DNA from: Tabrizicola sp.
GTDB lineage: Bacteria; Pseudomonadota; Alphaproteobacteria; Rhodobacterales; Rhodobacteraceae
NCBI RefSeq assembly: GCF_016793705.1
Contig: NZ_JAEULO010000066.1
Span: 1-64,000, forward strand
Reading direction: 5' to 3'
DNA length: 64,000 nucleotides
Shown here: piece after piece, positions 43,246 through 51,233 of the stretch
Layout: each line of letters opens with the position of its first letter
Numbering within the stretch: the first letter of the stretch is position 1
Notes under the pieces: model-generated
The model's database searches: none
What the model was told of the DNA's origin: nothing
Seen by the model: the letters and a program-made list of their open reading frames with translations, nothing else
Translations under genes and position numbers: made by a program

Positions 43246-45627
43246 TCAGAACGGCACGTCATCCACCTGATCCGCCGGGATCACCCAGCGGGCCACCACC
43301 TTCTTCGACCCGGCATGGTCGAACTCCACGTCCAGCTTGTCGCCCTCGATCCCCATGATCTCGCCATAGCCGAACTTCTGGTGGAACACCCGGTCCCCGA
43401 TCACATAGGGCGAGGCCGCGTCCATATCGATCACCACATGCCGCGCCTCCTGCGGCTGCCGGATGGGCAGGTGCGACTGGTTCTCCTGCAACCGCCGCCA
43501 GCCGGGGGAATTGTAGACGTCGGCCTTCGAGACCCGGTCCTCCAGGCTCGACCCGAACCCCACCGGAGCCGCCGCCCCGTAGCCGCCGCCGTAGAGGCCG
43601 GGGGCGGTGAGGACCTCGACATGATCCTGCGGGAGTTCGTCGATGAAGCGGGAGGGAAGCTGGCTCTGCCATTGGCCATAGACCCGCCGGTTCGAGGCGA
43701 AGCTGATCGTGCATAGCTCCTCGGACCGGGTGATCCCGACATAGGCCAGCCGCCGCTCCTCCTCCAGTCCCTTCAGCCCGCTCTCATCCATGCTGCGCTG
43801 GCTGGGGAACAGCCCGTCCTCCCAGCCCGGCAGGAAGACCACCGGAAACTCCAGCCCCTTGGCGGCGTGAAGGGTCATGATCGTGACCTTCTCCTCCGCC
43901 CCCTCGGTCTCGTTGTCCATGATGAGCGAGACGTGTTCCAGGAAGCCTTGCAGGTTGTCGAACTGCTCCAGCGCCTTGATCAGTTCCTTGAGGTTGTCGA
44001 GCCGCCCCGGAGCCTCCGGCGTCTTGTCGGTCTGCCACATTTCCGTGTAGCCGGACTCATCGAGGATCGTTTCGGCCAGGCGGATGTGGTCGTACTCCGG
44101 GTGCAGCGTCGCCACATGCCAGCGGTCCATCCCATCGACAAAGGCCCGCAGCTGCGAGGCCCCCTTGCCGGGGATCACCCCCTTCGCCAGCGCCTCGCGC
44201 GCGCCGTCCAGCAAGGACACCCCTGCCCCGCGCGCCAGCACGTTGATCTTCGACTGCGCGGTGTCGCCGAGGCCGCGTTTCGGGAGGTTCACCACACGCT
44301 CGAAGGCGAGGTCGTCGTCGGGGCTGACCGCCAGCCGGAAATAGGCCATCGCATCGCGGATTTCCTGGCGTTCGTAGAAGCGCGGGCCGCCGATCACACG
44401 GTAAGGCAGGCCGATGGTGAGGAAACGGTCCTCGAAGGCCCGCATCTGGTGGGAGGCACGGACGAGGATCGCCTGGTGGTTCAGGTCCACTGGCTCCATG
44501 CCGCGGGTGCCGCGCTGGATCGCCTCGATCTCCTCGCCGATCCAGCGGGCCTCTTCCTCGCCGTCCCAGTGGCCGATCAGGCGGACCTTCTCGCCAAGCT
44601 CTCCGGCGGTCCACAGCGTCTTGCCGAGGCGGCCAGCGTTCTTGGCGATGATGCCGCTTGCCGCCGCAAGGATATGGCCGGTGGAGCGGTAGTTCTGTTC
44701 CAGCCGGATGACCTGCGCGCCGGGGAAGTCCTTCTCGAAGCGCAGGATGTTGCCGACCTCGGCCCCGCGCCAGCCGTAGATCGACTGGTCATCATCGCCG
44801 ACACAGCAGATGTTCCGGTGCGCCTGCGCCAGCAGCCGCAGCCAGAGGTATTGGGCGACGTTGGTGTCCTGATATTCGTCGACGAGGATGTAGCGGAACC
44901 AGCGCTGGTATTGTTGAAGCACGTCGGGGCGGGTCTGGAAGATGGTGACGCAATGCAGCAGCAGGTCGCCGAAATCCACCGCGTTCAGGGTCTTCAACCG
45001 GTCCTGATAGGCCGCATAAAGCTCGGTTCCCCGGTTGTTGTAGGCTGACGCCTCGGAGGACGGCACCTTCTCCGGCGTCCAGGCGCGGTTCTTCCAGCCA
45101 TCGATCAGGCTGGCGAGCAGGCGAGCGGGCCAGCGCTTTTCGTCGATGTTCGCCGCCAGCACCAGTTGCTTGAGAAGCCTGATCTGATCATCGGTGTCGA
45201 GGATGGTGAAGTTCGGCTTCAGCCCCACCAGTTCGGCATGCCGCCGCAGGATCTTCACCGAGAGCGAGTGGAAGGTGCCCATCCAGGGCATCCCCTCGGC
45301 CACTTCGCCCAGCATCCGGTAGACCCGCTCCTTCATCTCGCGCGCGGCCTTGTTGGTGAAGGTTACGGCCAGGATTTCGTTCGGGCGGGCGCGGCGCTGG
45401 TGCAGGAGATGGACGATCCGGGCGGTCAGGGCCTTGGTCTTGCCCGTCCCCGCCCCAGCGAGCATCAGGACCGGACCATCCAGCGCACGGACGGCGTCCA
45501 GCTGCGCGGGGTTCAGGCCGTCGAGATAATCCTCGCGTCCCGATGGCTGCGCCCGCGCCGCCATCGCGCGCTGCGACAGCGGAACGACGGCGGCCTCAAA
45601 AGCCTGGTCTTCGTCCCATCCGGTCAT
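43246..45627 (-). CDS. uvrD: ATP-dependent DNA helicase UvrD/PcrA
   Basis: This 793-residue superfamily 1 helicase has LNPAQLDAVRALDGPVLMLAG (Q motif region), Walker A AGAGTGKTKAL, DEYQDTN (motif II), QSIYGWRGAE (motif III) and VTIMTLHAAKGLEFPVVF (motif V). It acts in nucleotide-excision and mismatch repair. The start MTGWDEDQAF at 45627 is used; the upstream in-frame codons would overlap the LexA box. A GTTC-N7-GTTC box lies 44 bp before the start, so SOS control is likely. Confidence 0.95.
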   Translation of the reverse strand: MTGWDEDQAFEAAVVPLSQRAMAARAQPSGREDYLDGLNPAQLDAVRALDGPVLMLAGAGTGKTKALTARIVHLLHQRRARPNEILAVTFTNKAAREMKERVYRMLGEVAEGMPWMGTFHSLSVKILRRHAELVGLKPNFTILDTDDQIRLLKQLVLAANIDEKRWPARLLASLIDGWKNRAWTPEKVPSSEASAYNNRGTELYAAYQDRLKTLNAVDFGDLLLHCVTIFQTRPDVLQQYQRWFRYILVDEYQDTNVAQYLWLRLLAQAHRNICCVGDDDQSIYGWRGAEVGNILRFEKDFPGAQVIRLEQNYRSTGHILAAASGIIAKNAGRLGKTLWTAGELGEKVRLIGHWDGEEEARWIGEEIEAIQRGTRGMEPVDLNHQAILVRASHQMRAFEDRFLTIGLPYRVIGGPRFYERQEIRDAMAYFRLAVSPDDDLAFERVVNLPKRGLGDTAQSKINVLARGAGVSLLDGAREALAKGVIPGKGASQLRAFVDGMDRWHVATLHPEYDHIRLAETILDESGYTEMWQTDKTPEAPGRLDNLKELIKALEQFDNLQGFLEHVSLIMDNETEGAEEKVTIMTLHAAKGLEFPVVFLPGWEDGLFPSQRSMDESGLKGLEEERRLAYVGITRSEELCTISFASNRRVYGQWQSQLPSRFIDELPQDHVEVLTAPGLYGGGYGAAAPVGFGSSLEDRVSKADVYNSPGWRRLQENQSHLPIRQPQEARHVVIDMDAASPYVIGDRVFHQKFGYGEIMGIEGDKLDVEFDHAGSKKVVARWVIPADQVDDVPF

Positions 45628-45670
45628 GCCCGGCAGTATAGCGGGATCGGCGCGGGGGGAAAGGGCCAGC

Positions 45671-45685
45671 GTTCCTTCATTGTTC
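45671..45685. promoter_or_regulatory. LexA (SOS) box before uvrD
   Basis: GTTC (45671-45674), seven bases, GTTC (45682-45685), an exact GTTC-N7-GTTC match, 44-58 bp upstream of uvrD (minus strand) and 145 bp upstream of pyc. Confidence 0.75.
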
Positions 45686-45717
45686 TTGCAGGCCGTTGCT
45701 TCCCTGTGCAGCATCGG

Positions 45718-45741
45718 TTGCGACATCCGTCCATGTCGCAA
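45718..45741. promoter_or_regulatory. Long inverted repeat TTGCGACAT-N6-ATGTCGCAA
   Basis: Perfect 9-bp arms at 45718-45726 and 45733-45741 in the uvrD/pyc divergent region. The arms contain GCGAC..GTCGC half-sites of the kind bound by the redox regulator PrrA/RegA, whose half-sites may be spaced up to 10 bp. PrrA binding is inferred; another dimeric regulator is possible. Confidence 0.5.
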
Positions 45742-45769
45742 TTCAGTTGGAAATCGCCGTCAAAGTCTC

Positions 45770-45797
45770 TTGCGCTGCAGCGCAGCACCCCTAATGT
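45770..45797 (+). promoter_or_regulatory. pyc promoter with overlapping PhaR-like site
   Basis: A sigma-70 type promoter is visible: TTGCGC (45770-45775), 16 bp, TAATGT (45792-45797). CTGC-AGC-GCAG lies inside the spacer, within the 15-mer CGCTGCAGCGCAGCA (45773-45787) also found before the small gene at 27714-27875. A repressor bound there would block RNA polymerase. Confidence 0.5.
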
Positions 45798-45829
45798 GCA
45801 CCCGTCCTGCTGCCTGGGGAGAGCCGCCG

Positions 45830-48800
45830 ATGCCCGAGTTCAAGAAGATTCTGGTCGCCAACCGCGGCGAGATCGCGATCCGCGTCATGCGGGCGGCGAA
45901 CGAGATGGGCAAGAAGACCGTCGCGGTCTATGCCGAGGAGGACAAGCTGAGCCTGCACCGCTTCAAGGCGGACGAGGCCTACCGGATCGGCGAGGGGCTG
46001 TCCCCCGTGGGCGCTTACCTGAGCATCCCCGAGATCATCCGGGTCGCACGGATGGCGGGGGCGGATGCGATCCATCCGGGCTATGGCCTGTTGTCCGAGA
46101 ACCCGGATTTCGTCGATGCCTGCGATCAGGCCGGGATCACCTTCATCGGCCCGCAGGCCGACACAATGCGCGCGCTTGGCGACAAGGCCAGCGCCCGGCG
46201 GGTGGCGATGGAGGCAGGCGTCCCGGTCATCCCGGCAACGGAAGTGCTGGGCGATGACATGGCGCTGATCAAGAAGCAGGCCAAGGAGGTCGGCTATCCC
46301 CTGATGCTCAAGGCCAGCTGGGGCGGCGGCGGGCGGGGGATGCGGCCGATCCTGTCGGAGGAGGAGCTGGAAGCCAAGGTTCGCGAAGGCCGGCGCGAGG
46401 CGGAGGCGGCCTTCGGCAATGGCGAAGGCTATCTCGAAAAGATGATCACCCGCGCCCGCCACGTCGAGGTTCAGATCCTCGGCGACAAGCAGGGCGATGT
46501 CTGGCACCTGTGGGAACGCGACTGCACCGTCCAGCGGCGGAACCAGAAGGTCGTCGAACGCGCCCCAGCGCCCTACCTCACGCAGGAACAGCGCGAGGAG
46601 GTCTGCGAGATGGCCAAGCGCATCTGCGGCCATGTGGCCTATGAATGCGCGGGAACGGTCGAGTTCCTGATGGATATGGACTCGGGGCATTTCTACTTCA
46701 TCGAAGTGAACCCCCGGGTGCAGGTCGAGCATACCGTCACCGAGGAAGTGACCGGCATCGACATCGTCCAGGCGCAGATCCTGATCGAGGAGGGCAAATC
46801 GCTGCCCGAGGCGACCGGAGTGGCATCGCAGGCAGACGTGAAGCTGAACGGCCATGCGCTGCAATGCCGGGTGACGACGGAAGACCCGCTGAACAACTTC
46901 ATCCCCGACTACGGGCGTCTGACGGCCTATCGTTCGGCCACCGGCAACGGCATCCGGCTCGACGGCGGCACGGCCTATGCGGGCTCGGTCATCACGCGGT
47001 ACTACGACTCGCTGCTGGTGAAGGTGACGGCCCATGCCCAGACGCCGGAGAAGGCGATCGCCCGGATGGACCGGGCGCTGCGCGAATTCCGCATCCGGGG
47101 GGTGGCGACGAACATAGAGTTCGTGATCAACCTCTTGAAGCACAAGACCTTCCTGGACGACACCTACACCACCAAGTTCATCGACACGACGCCCGAGCTG
47201 TTCGCCTTCAAGAAGCGGCGTGACCGGGCGACGAAGATCCTGCTTTACATCGCCGACATCACCGTGAACGGCCACCCCGAGACGGCGGGGCGCGCCAAGC
47301 CTCCGGCGGAAGCAAAGCCGCCGAAAGCGCCGCTGCCCAAGGCGGACCCTGCGATGGGCACGCGCAACCTGCTGGAACAGAAGGGTCCGCAGGCGGTGGC
47401 CGACTGGATGAAGGCACAGACCAAGGTTCTTCTGACCGACACCACCATGCGCGACGGCCACCAGTCGCTGCTCGCGACCCGGATGCGGTCGATCGACATG
47501 ATCAAGGTCGCGCCCGCCTATGCGGCGAACCTGCCGCAGCTGTTCAGCGTGGAGTGCTGGGGCGGCGCCACCTTCGACGTGGCCTACCGCTTCCTGCAGG
47601 AATGCCCCTGGCAGCGGTTGCGCGACCTGCGGGCGGCGATGCCGAACCTGATGACGCAGATGCTGCTGCGCGCCTCGAACGGCGTCGGCTACACCAACTA
47701 CCCCGACAACGTTGTGCGGTCCTTCGTGTTGCAGGCCGCCAAGACCGGGGTCGATGTGTTCCGCGTCTTCGACAGCCTCAACTGGGTCGAAAACATGCGC
47801 GTCGCGATGGATGCCGTGCTGGAGGCGAACAAGCTCTGCGAGGGGACGATCTGCTATACCGGCGACCTCCTGGACCCCGCCCGGTCGAAGTATGACCTGA
47901 AATACTACCTCGACCGCGCGAAAGAGCTGAAATCGGCGGGCGCGCATGTGCTGGGCTTGAAGGACATGGCGGGGCTGTTGAAGCCTGCCGCTGCCCGCGT
48001 CCTGGTCAAGGCGCTGAAGCAGGAGATCGGCCTGCCGGTCCACTTCCACACCCATGACACCAGCGGGGCTGCGGCGGCGACGGTGCTGGCAGCCTGCGAT
48101 GCGGGGGTGGACGCGGTGGACGCGGCGATGGATGCCTTCTCGGGCGGGACCTCGCAGCCCTGTCTGGGGTCCATCGTCGAGGCGCTGCGGAACACCGACC
48201 GGGACACCGGGCTGGACATCGCGGCGATCCGGCAGATTTCGGACTACTGGGAAGCGGTGCGCAAGCAGTACGCGGCCTTCGAAAGCGGCCTCCAGGCCCC
48301 GGCCTCGGAAGTCTACCTGCACGAGATGCCAGGCGGGCAGTTCACCAACCTCAAGGCGCAGGCGCGGTCGCTGGGGTTGGAAGAGCGCTGGCACGAGGTG
48401 GCACAGGCCTATGCCGATGCGAACCGGATGTTCGGCGACATCGTGAAGGTCACGCCGTCCTCAAAGGTCGTGGGCGACATGGCGCTGATGATGGTGGCGC
48501 AGGGGCTGACCCGCGCGCAGGTCGAGGACCCCAAGGTCGACGTCGCCTTCCCCGAAAGCGTGGCAGACATGCTGAAAGGCAACCTGGGGCAACCACATGG
48601 CGGCTGGCCCGAAGGCATCCTGAAGAAGGTGCTGAAGGGCGAGAAGCCGCTGACCGAACGGCCGGGCAAGTCGATGCCTGCGGTGGACCTGGAGGCCACG
48701 CGCAAGAAGGTCTCGGCCGAGATGAACGGGATCACCGTCGATGACGAGGACCTGAACGGTTATCTCATGTATCCCAAGGTCTTCCTCGACTACATGGGCC

Positions 48801-49270
48801 GCCACCGTCAATACGGCCCGGTCCGCACCCTGCCGACGCCGACCTTCTTCTACGGCATGCAGCCCGGCGACGAGATCGCGGTCGAGATCGACCCCGGCAA
48901 GACGCTTGAAATCCGGCTGCAGGCGGTGGGCGAAACGACCGAGGAAGGCGACGCAAGGGTCTTCTTCGAACTGAACGGCCAGCCCCGGGTGATCCGGGTG
49001 CCGAACCGGGCGATCAAGGCGAAGACGGCAGCGAAGCCGAAAGCGCAAGAAGGCAACCCCGCCCATATCGGCGCGCCGATGCCGGGGGCGGTGGCGTCCA
49101 TTGCGGTTACGGTGGGTCAGAAGGTGCGGGCCGGCGATCTGCTCTTGAACATCGAGGCGATGAAGATGGAGACGGGCCTGCACTGCGACCGTGAGGCCAC
49201 GGTCAAGGCGATTCATGTCCATCCGGGCAGCCAGATCGAGGCCAAGGACCTGCTGATCGAGCTGGAATAA
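45830..49270 (+). CDS. pyc: Pyruvate carboxylase
   Basis: This 1146-residue biotin enzyme converts pyruvate and bicarbonate to oxaloacetate with ATP. Order: biotin carboxylase (about 1-460, with KASWGGGGRGM and FIEVNPRVQVEH), carboxyltransferase (about 530-800, with TDTTMRDGHQSLLATRMR and HTHDTSGAAAAT), a central domain, and biotin carboxyl carrier at the C-terminus (EAMKMETG with Lys1112 as the biotin site). The length is typical. The start MPEFKKILVANRGEIA at 45830 has GGGGAGAG upstream. The promoter carries a PhaR-like site and a PrrA-like repeat, pointing to carbon and redox control. Confidence 0.98.
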   Translation: MPEFKKILVANRGEIAIRVMRAANEMGKKTVAVYAEEDKLSLHRFKADEAYRIGEGLSPVGAYLSIPEIIRVARMAGADAIHPGYGLLSENPDFVDACDQAGITFIGPQADTMRALGDKASARRVAMEAGVPVIPATEVLGDDMALIKKQAKEVGYPLMLKASWGGGGRGMRPILSEEELEAKVREGRREAEAAFGNGEGYLEKMITRARHVEVQILGDKQGDVWHLWERDCTVQRRNQKVVERAPAPYLTQEQREEVCEMAKRICGHVAYECAGTVEFLMDMDSGHFYFIEVNPRVQVEHTVTEEVTGIDIVQAQILIEEGKSLPEATGVASQADVKLNGHALQCRVTTEDPLNNFIPDYGRLTAYRSATGNGIRLDGGTAYAGSVITRYYDSLLVKVTAHAQTPEKAIARMDRALREFRIRGVATNIEFVINLLKHKTFLDDTYTTKFIDTTPELFAFKKRRDRATKILLYIADITVNGHPETAGRAKPPAEAKPPKAPLPKADPAMGTRNLLEQKGPQAVADWMKAQTKVLLTDTTMRDGHQSLLATRMRSIDMIKVAPAYAANLPQLFSVECWGGATFDVAYRFLQECPWQRLRDLRAAMPNLMTQMLLRASNGVGYTNYPDNVVRSFVLQAAKTGVDVFRVFDSLNWVENMRVAMDAVLEANKLCEGTICYTGDLLDPARSKYDLKYYLDRAKELKSAGAHVLGLKDMAGLLKPAAARVLVKALKQEIGLPVHFHTHDTSGAAAATVLAACDAGVDAVDAAMDAFSGGTSQPCLGSIVEALRNTDRDTGLDIAAIRQISDYWEAVRKQYAAFESGLQAPASEVYLHEMPGGQFTNLKAQARSLGLEERWHEVAQAYADANRMFGDIVKVTPSSKVVGDMALMMVAQGLTRAQVEDPKVDVAFPESVADMLKGNLGQPHGGWPEGILKKVLKGEKPLTERPGKSMPAVDLEATRKKVSAEMNGITVDDEDLNGYLMYPKVFLDYMGRHRQYGPVRTLPTPTFFYGMQPGDEIAVEIDPGKTLEIRLQAVGETTEEGDARVFFELNGQPRVIRVPNRAIKAKTAAKPKAQEGNPAHIGAPMPGAVASIAVTVGQKVRAGDLLLNIEAMKMETGLHCDREATVKAIHVHPGSQIEAKDLLIELE

Positions 49271-49276
49271 GGCATC

Positions 49277-49298
49277 GGGCGGGGATCAGTCCCCGCCC
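49277..49298. terminator. Bidirectional terminator between pyc and csbD-like gene
   Basis: GGGCGGGGA (49277-49285), loop TCAG, TCCCCGCCC (49290-49298): a perfect 9-bp stem between two convergent genes. Confidence 0.7.
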
Positions 49299-49307
49299 TG
49301 CCTGTCG

Positions 49308-49505
49308 TCAGACCCGGTCGAAGAACTTGCGGACTTCGGTCTGCGCCTCTTCCTTGGTCTTGCCGTAGCGTTCCTGGATCAGCCCGGCCAGCTTATCGGC
49401 CTGACCCTCGGCCTGGTCAAGCTCATCATCGGTCAGCTTGCCCCACATGACTTTCGCCTCGCCCTTGAGCTGCTTCCATTTGCCCGCGATCTGGTCCTGG
49501 TTCAT
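49308..49505 (-). CDS. CsbD-family stress protein
   Basis: This 65-residue, charged, helical protein, MNQDQIAGKWKQLKGEAKVM then WGKLTDDELDQAEGQADKL, is typical of the CsbD family of small general-stress proteins of unknown action. AGGAGA lies before the ATG at 49505, which I prefer over an ATG 15 codons upstream. It is convergent with pyc. Confidence 0.93.
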   Translation of the reverse strand: MNQDQIAGKWKQLKGEAKVMWGKLTDDELDQAEGQADKLAGLIQERYGKTKEEAQTEVRKFFDRV

Positions 49506-49617
49506 CGTCTTTCTCCTGTCCGATGGCGGCGCGTCGGGCGCGGCCTTCATGCCGGGACAACGATCCGCACCGGGCGCGGTTCCCGACGCATGTACCGATC
49601 GGCGGCGCCATGCGATA

Positions 49618-49645
49618 TGAAAAGGGCCGCCCCGAAGGACGGCCC
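49618..49645 (-). terminator. Terminator of the EF-hand gene
   Basis: On the minus strand GGGCCGTCC-TTCG-GGGCGGCCC (49645-49624) with one mismatch and a stable tetraloop, followed by TTTTC. Confidence 0.8.
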
Positions 49646-49664
49646 GGTCCGGCAGCGCTGCCGA

Positions 49665-49913
49665 TCAGGCGGCGGTGAAGGCGCCCGCGTCGACGGCGGC
49701 CTGGAGTTCTTCAGCCGACAGTTCGCCCGAAGCGTCGGTGTCGGCGGCCTTGAAGGCCTCTTCGGTGACGGCGGTGTAGACGGCCTGCACTTCGGCCAGC
49801 GAGAAGCTGCCGTTCGCATCGGCGTCGGCAACGACCGGGGCGGCAGCCTCCTGAGCGAAGACGGCCGTGGCGGTCAGGGCCGAAGCGGCCAGAACGAGGG
49901 CGAATTTGGTCAT
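49665..49913 (-). CDS. Secreted EF-hand protein
   Basis: This 82-residue protein has a signal peptide (MTKFALVLAASALTATAVFA, cut before QEAAAP) and two EF-hand calcium loops: DADANGSFSLAE (about residues 29-40) and DTDASGELSAEE (about 58-69). It is probably a periplasmic calcium-binding protein. GGAGAAAG precedes the ATG at 49913. It is a single gene with its own terminator; its 5' region holds repeated GCGCAAAC motifs. Confidence 0.88.
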   Translation of the reverse strand: MTKFALVLAASALTATAVFAQEAAAPVVADADANGSFSLAEVQAVYTAVTEEAFKAADTDASGELSAEELQAAVDAGAFTAA

Positions 49914-50219
49914 GGTCTTTCTCCAGTTTGCGGCAACGCAGCATGCGCAGCCGCGCGAGAAGGCGTCACTGCCTTCGTCGCGCAAACTATTAATAACGTT
50001 TTAGAATCCAAGATGATTCCGCCGCTGTTTGCGCAAACCTCACAGCGATTTTACACTGCCTAAACAAGGCTTGACGCCGCGATTGCATCATCTGCGCAAA
50101 CCGACCCGCAGGAGCAGCAGACCCGGCCCGGGCCTTGGTGCGAGAAATTTTCATCGTACTGCACTTTCCCTCTTGCGGCCCCCCGCTGGTCTTTATAAAT
50201 CCCCTCTCGTCCAGACGGT
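49914..50219. promoter_or_regulatory. Divergent region between the EF-hand gene and tRNA-Gly
   Basis: This 306-bp AT-richer gap holds three copies of GCGCAAAC (49980-49987, 50031-50038, 50094-50101). The middle one is part of the 12-bp palindrome GTTTGCGCAAAC (50027-50038). A likely tRNA promoter is TTGCGG (50173-50178), 15 bp, TATAAA (50194-50199). No coding sequence was seen. Confidence 0.5.
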
Positions 50220-50294
50220 GCGGGCGTAGCTCAGGGGTAGAGCATAACCTTGCCAAGGTTAGGGTCGTGAGTTCGAATCTCATCGCCCGCTCCA
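50220..50294 (+). tRNA. tRNA-Gly (anticodon GCC)
   Basis: The acceptor stem GCGGGCG (50220-50226) pairs with CGCCCGC (50284-50290), then T and an encoded CCA (50292-50294). The anticodon stem TAACC/GGTTA encloses loop TTGCCAA with anticodon GCC at 50252-50254. The T-arm reads GTGAG-TTCGAAT-CTCAT. It is followed by a strong terminator. Confidence 0.97.
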
Positions 50295-50309
50295 GTTTGG
50301 TCAGCAGGA

Positions 50310-50340
50310 ATGGCGCCCTCCGGGGCGCCATTTGCTTTTT
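50310..50340 (+). terminator. Rho-independent terminator after tRNA-Gly
   Basis: ATGGCGCCC (50310-50318), loop TCCG, GGGCGCCAT (50323-50331), then TTGCTTTTT. Confidence 0.9.
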
Positions 50341-50435
50341 CATGCCTGCCGGACAGTCGAAGTCCTGCGATGCTCGTCCCGGTGGTGGCCAGGCCTTCGC
50401 GGCGGCGCGTGATGCGGAAGCACCGAAAGCGCGGC

Positions 50436-51227
50436 TCAGTCAGAATAGGCGCGCGATTCCTCGTCTTCCATGTAACGGCACTTGTTCAGCACCACGCCCA
50501 GCACCTGGGTCCGCATGGCGAGATCCTTGCCGCATTTCTCGATCTCGGCAACGGTCGTTTCCTCGGCCGCAGCAACCATCAGCGCGCAGTCGACCTGGTC
50601 GAGGAAGGCAAGCGCGTCGTCGCTGACCAGCATCGGCGACATGTCGAACAGGATGACATCCGGGCGCAGCCGCGCCTCGAGCGCATCAATCAGGTCCGCG
50701 GTGCGCGGGGCCGACAAAAGCTCGGCCGGGCTTGTCACGCCAGTCCCGCTGAGCGCGAGCGCCAGATTGGACCCGACGCGCCTGACCTGGGTCATGTCGA
50801 GTTGCCCCTCCCGCAGCCGCGTGGCGAACTGCGGCACGTCGGACAGGCCCAGAATGCCCGACAGCGACGGTCGCCGCAGGTCAAGTTCGACCAGAAGCAC
50901 CCTCTTGTCGGTCAGTCGAGCCAGGCTGAAGGCCAGATTCAGCGCGACCGTCGACTTGCCGCTTCCCGGGGTCGGCGAGGTCACGGCGACCCGGGTCCAG
51001 GAATTTGCGCGCAGGGCCCGCAGCAGATTGGTGCGCATCACGTCAAAACTGGCGGCGTTCTTCCCCGGGTTCCGCGTCACGATTCGGTTGCGTGCCAGCA
51101 GCATCTGGTCCGGGCGAATCTCGGCAAGCTCCTGCCAGGGGCCGCTGTCGGCGGCGGGGGTCCCGGTCTGAAGTTTGCGGTCGCGGGCCGAACGTGCCTT
51201 GGCGAGGGCTGACTGGATCCGTTCCAT
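50436..51227 (-). CDS. BY-kinase-type tyrosine autokinase (CpsD/CapB-like)
   Basis: This 263-residue cytoplasmic ATPase has Walker A SPTPGSGKST (84-93), Walker A' LLVELDLRRP and Walker B VILFDMSPML, the bacterial tyrosine kinase set. The C-terminus has only two tyrosines (YMEDEESRAYSD), fewer than classical tyrosine clusters. It works with a Wzz-type partner to control exopolysaccharide chain length and export. It is the third gene of the operon, six bases after the GumC/Wzz gene. The N-terminal MERIQSALAKARSARD segment resembles XrtA-associated kinases. Confidence 0.88.
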   Translation of the reverse strand: MERIQSALAKARSARDRKLQTGTPAADSGPWQELAEIRPDQMLLARNRIVTRNPGKNAASFDVMRTNLLRALRANSWTRVAVTSPTPGSGKSTVALNLAFSLARLTDKRVLLVELDLRRPSLSGILGLSDVPQFATRLREGQLDMTQVRRVGSNLALALSGTGVTSPAELLSAPRTADLIDALEARLRPDVILFDMSPMLVSDDALAFLDQVDCALMVAAAEETTVAEIEKCGKDLAMRTQVLGVVLNKCRYMEDEESRAYSD

Positions 51228-51233
51228 CTGGGT

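Noticed and set aside
45791-48394. An 867-codon minus-strand frame over pyc
   Set aside because: Antisense shadow of pyruvate carboxylase, which has clear motifs in the plus frame.
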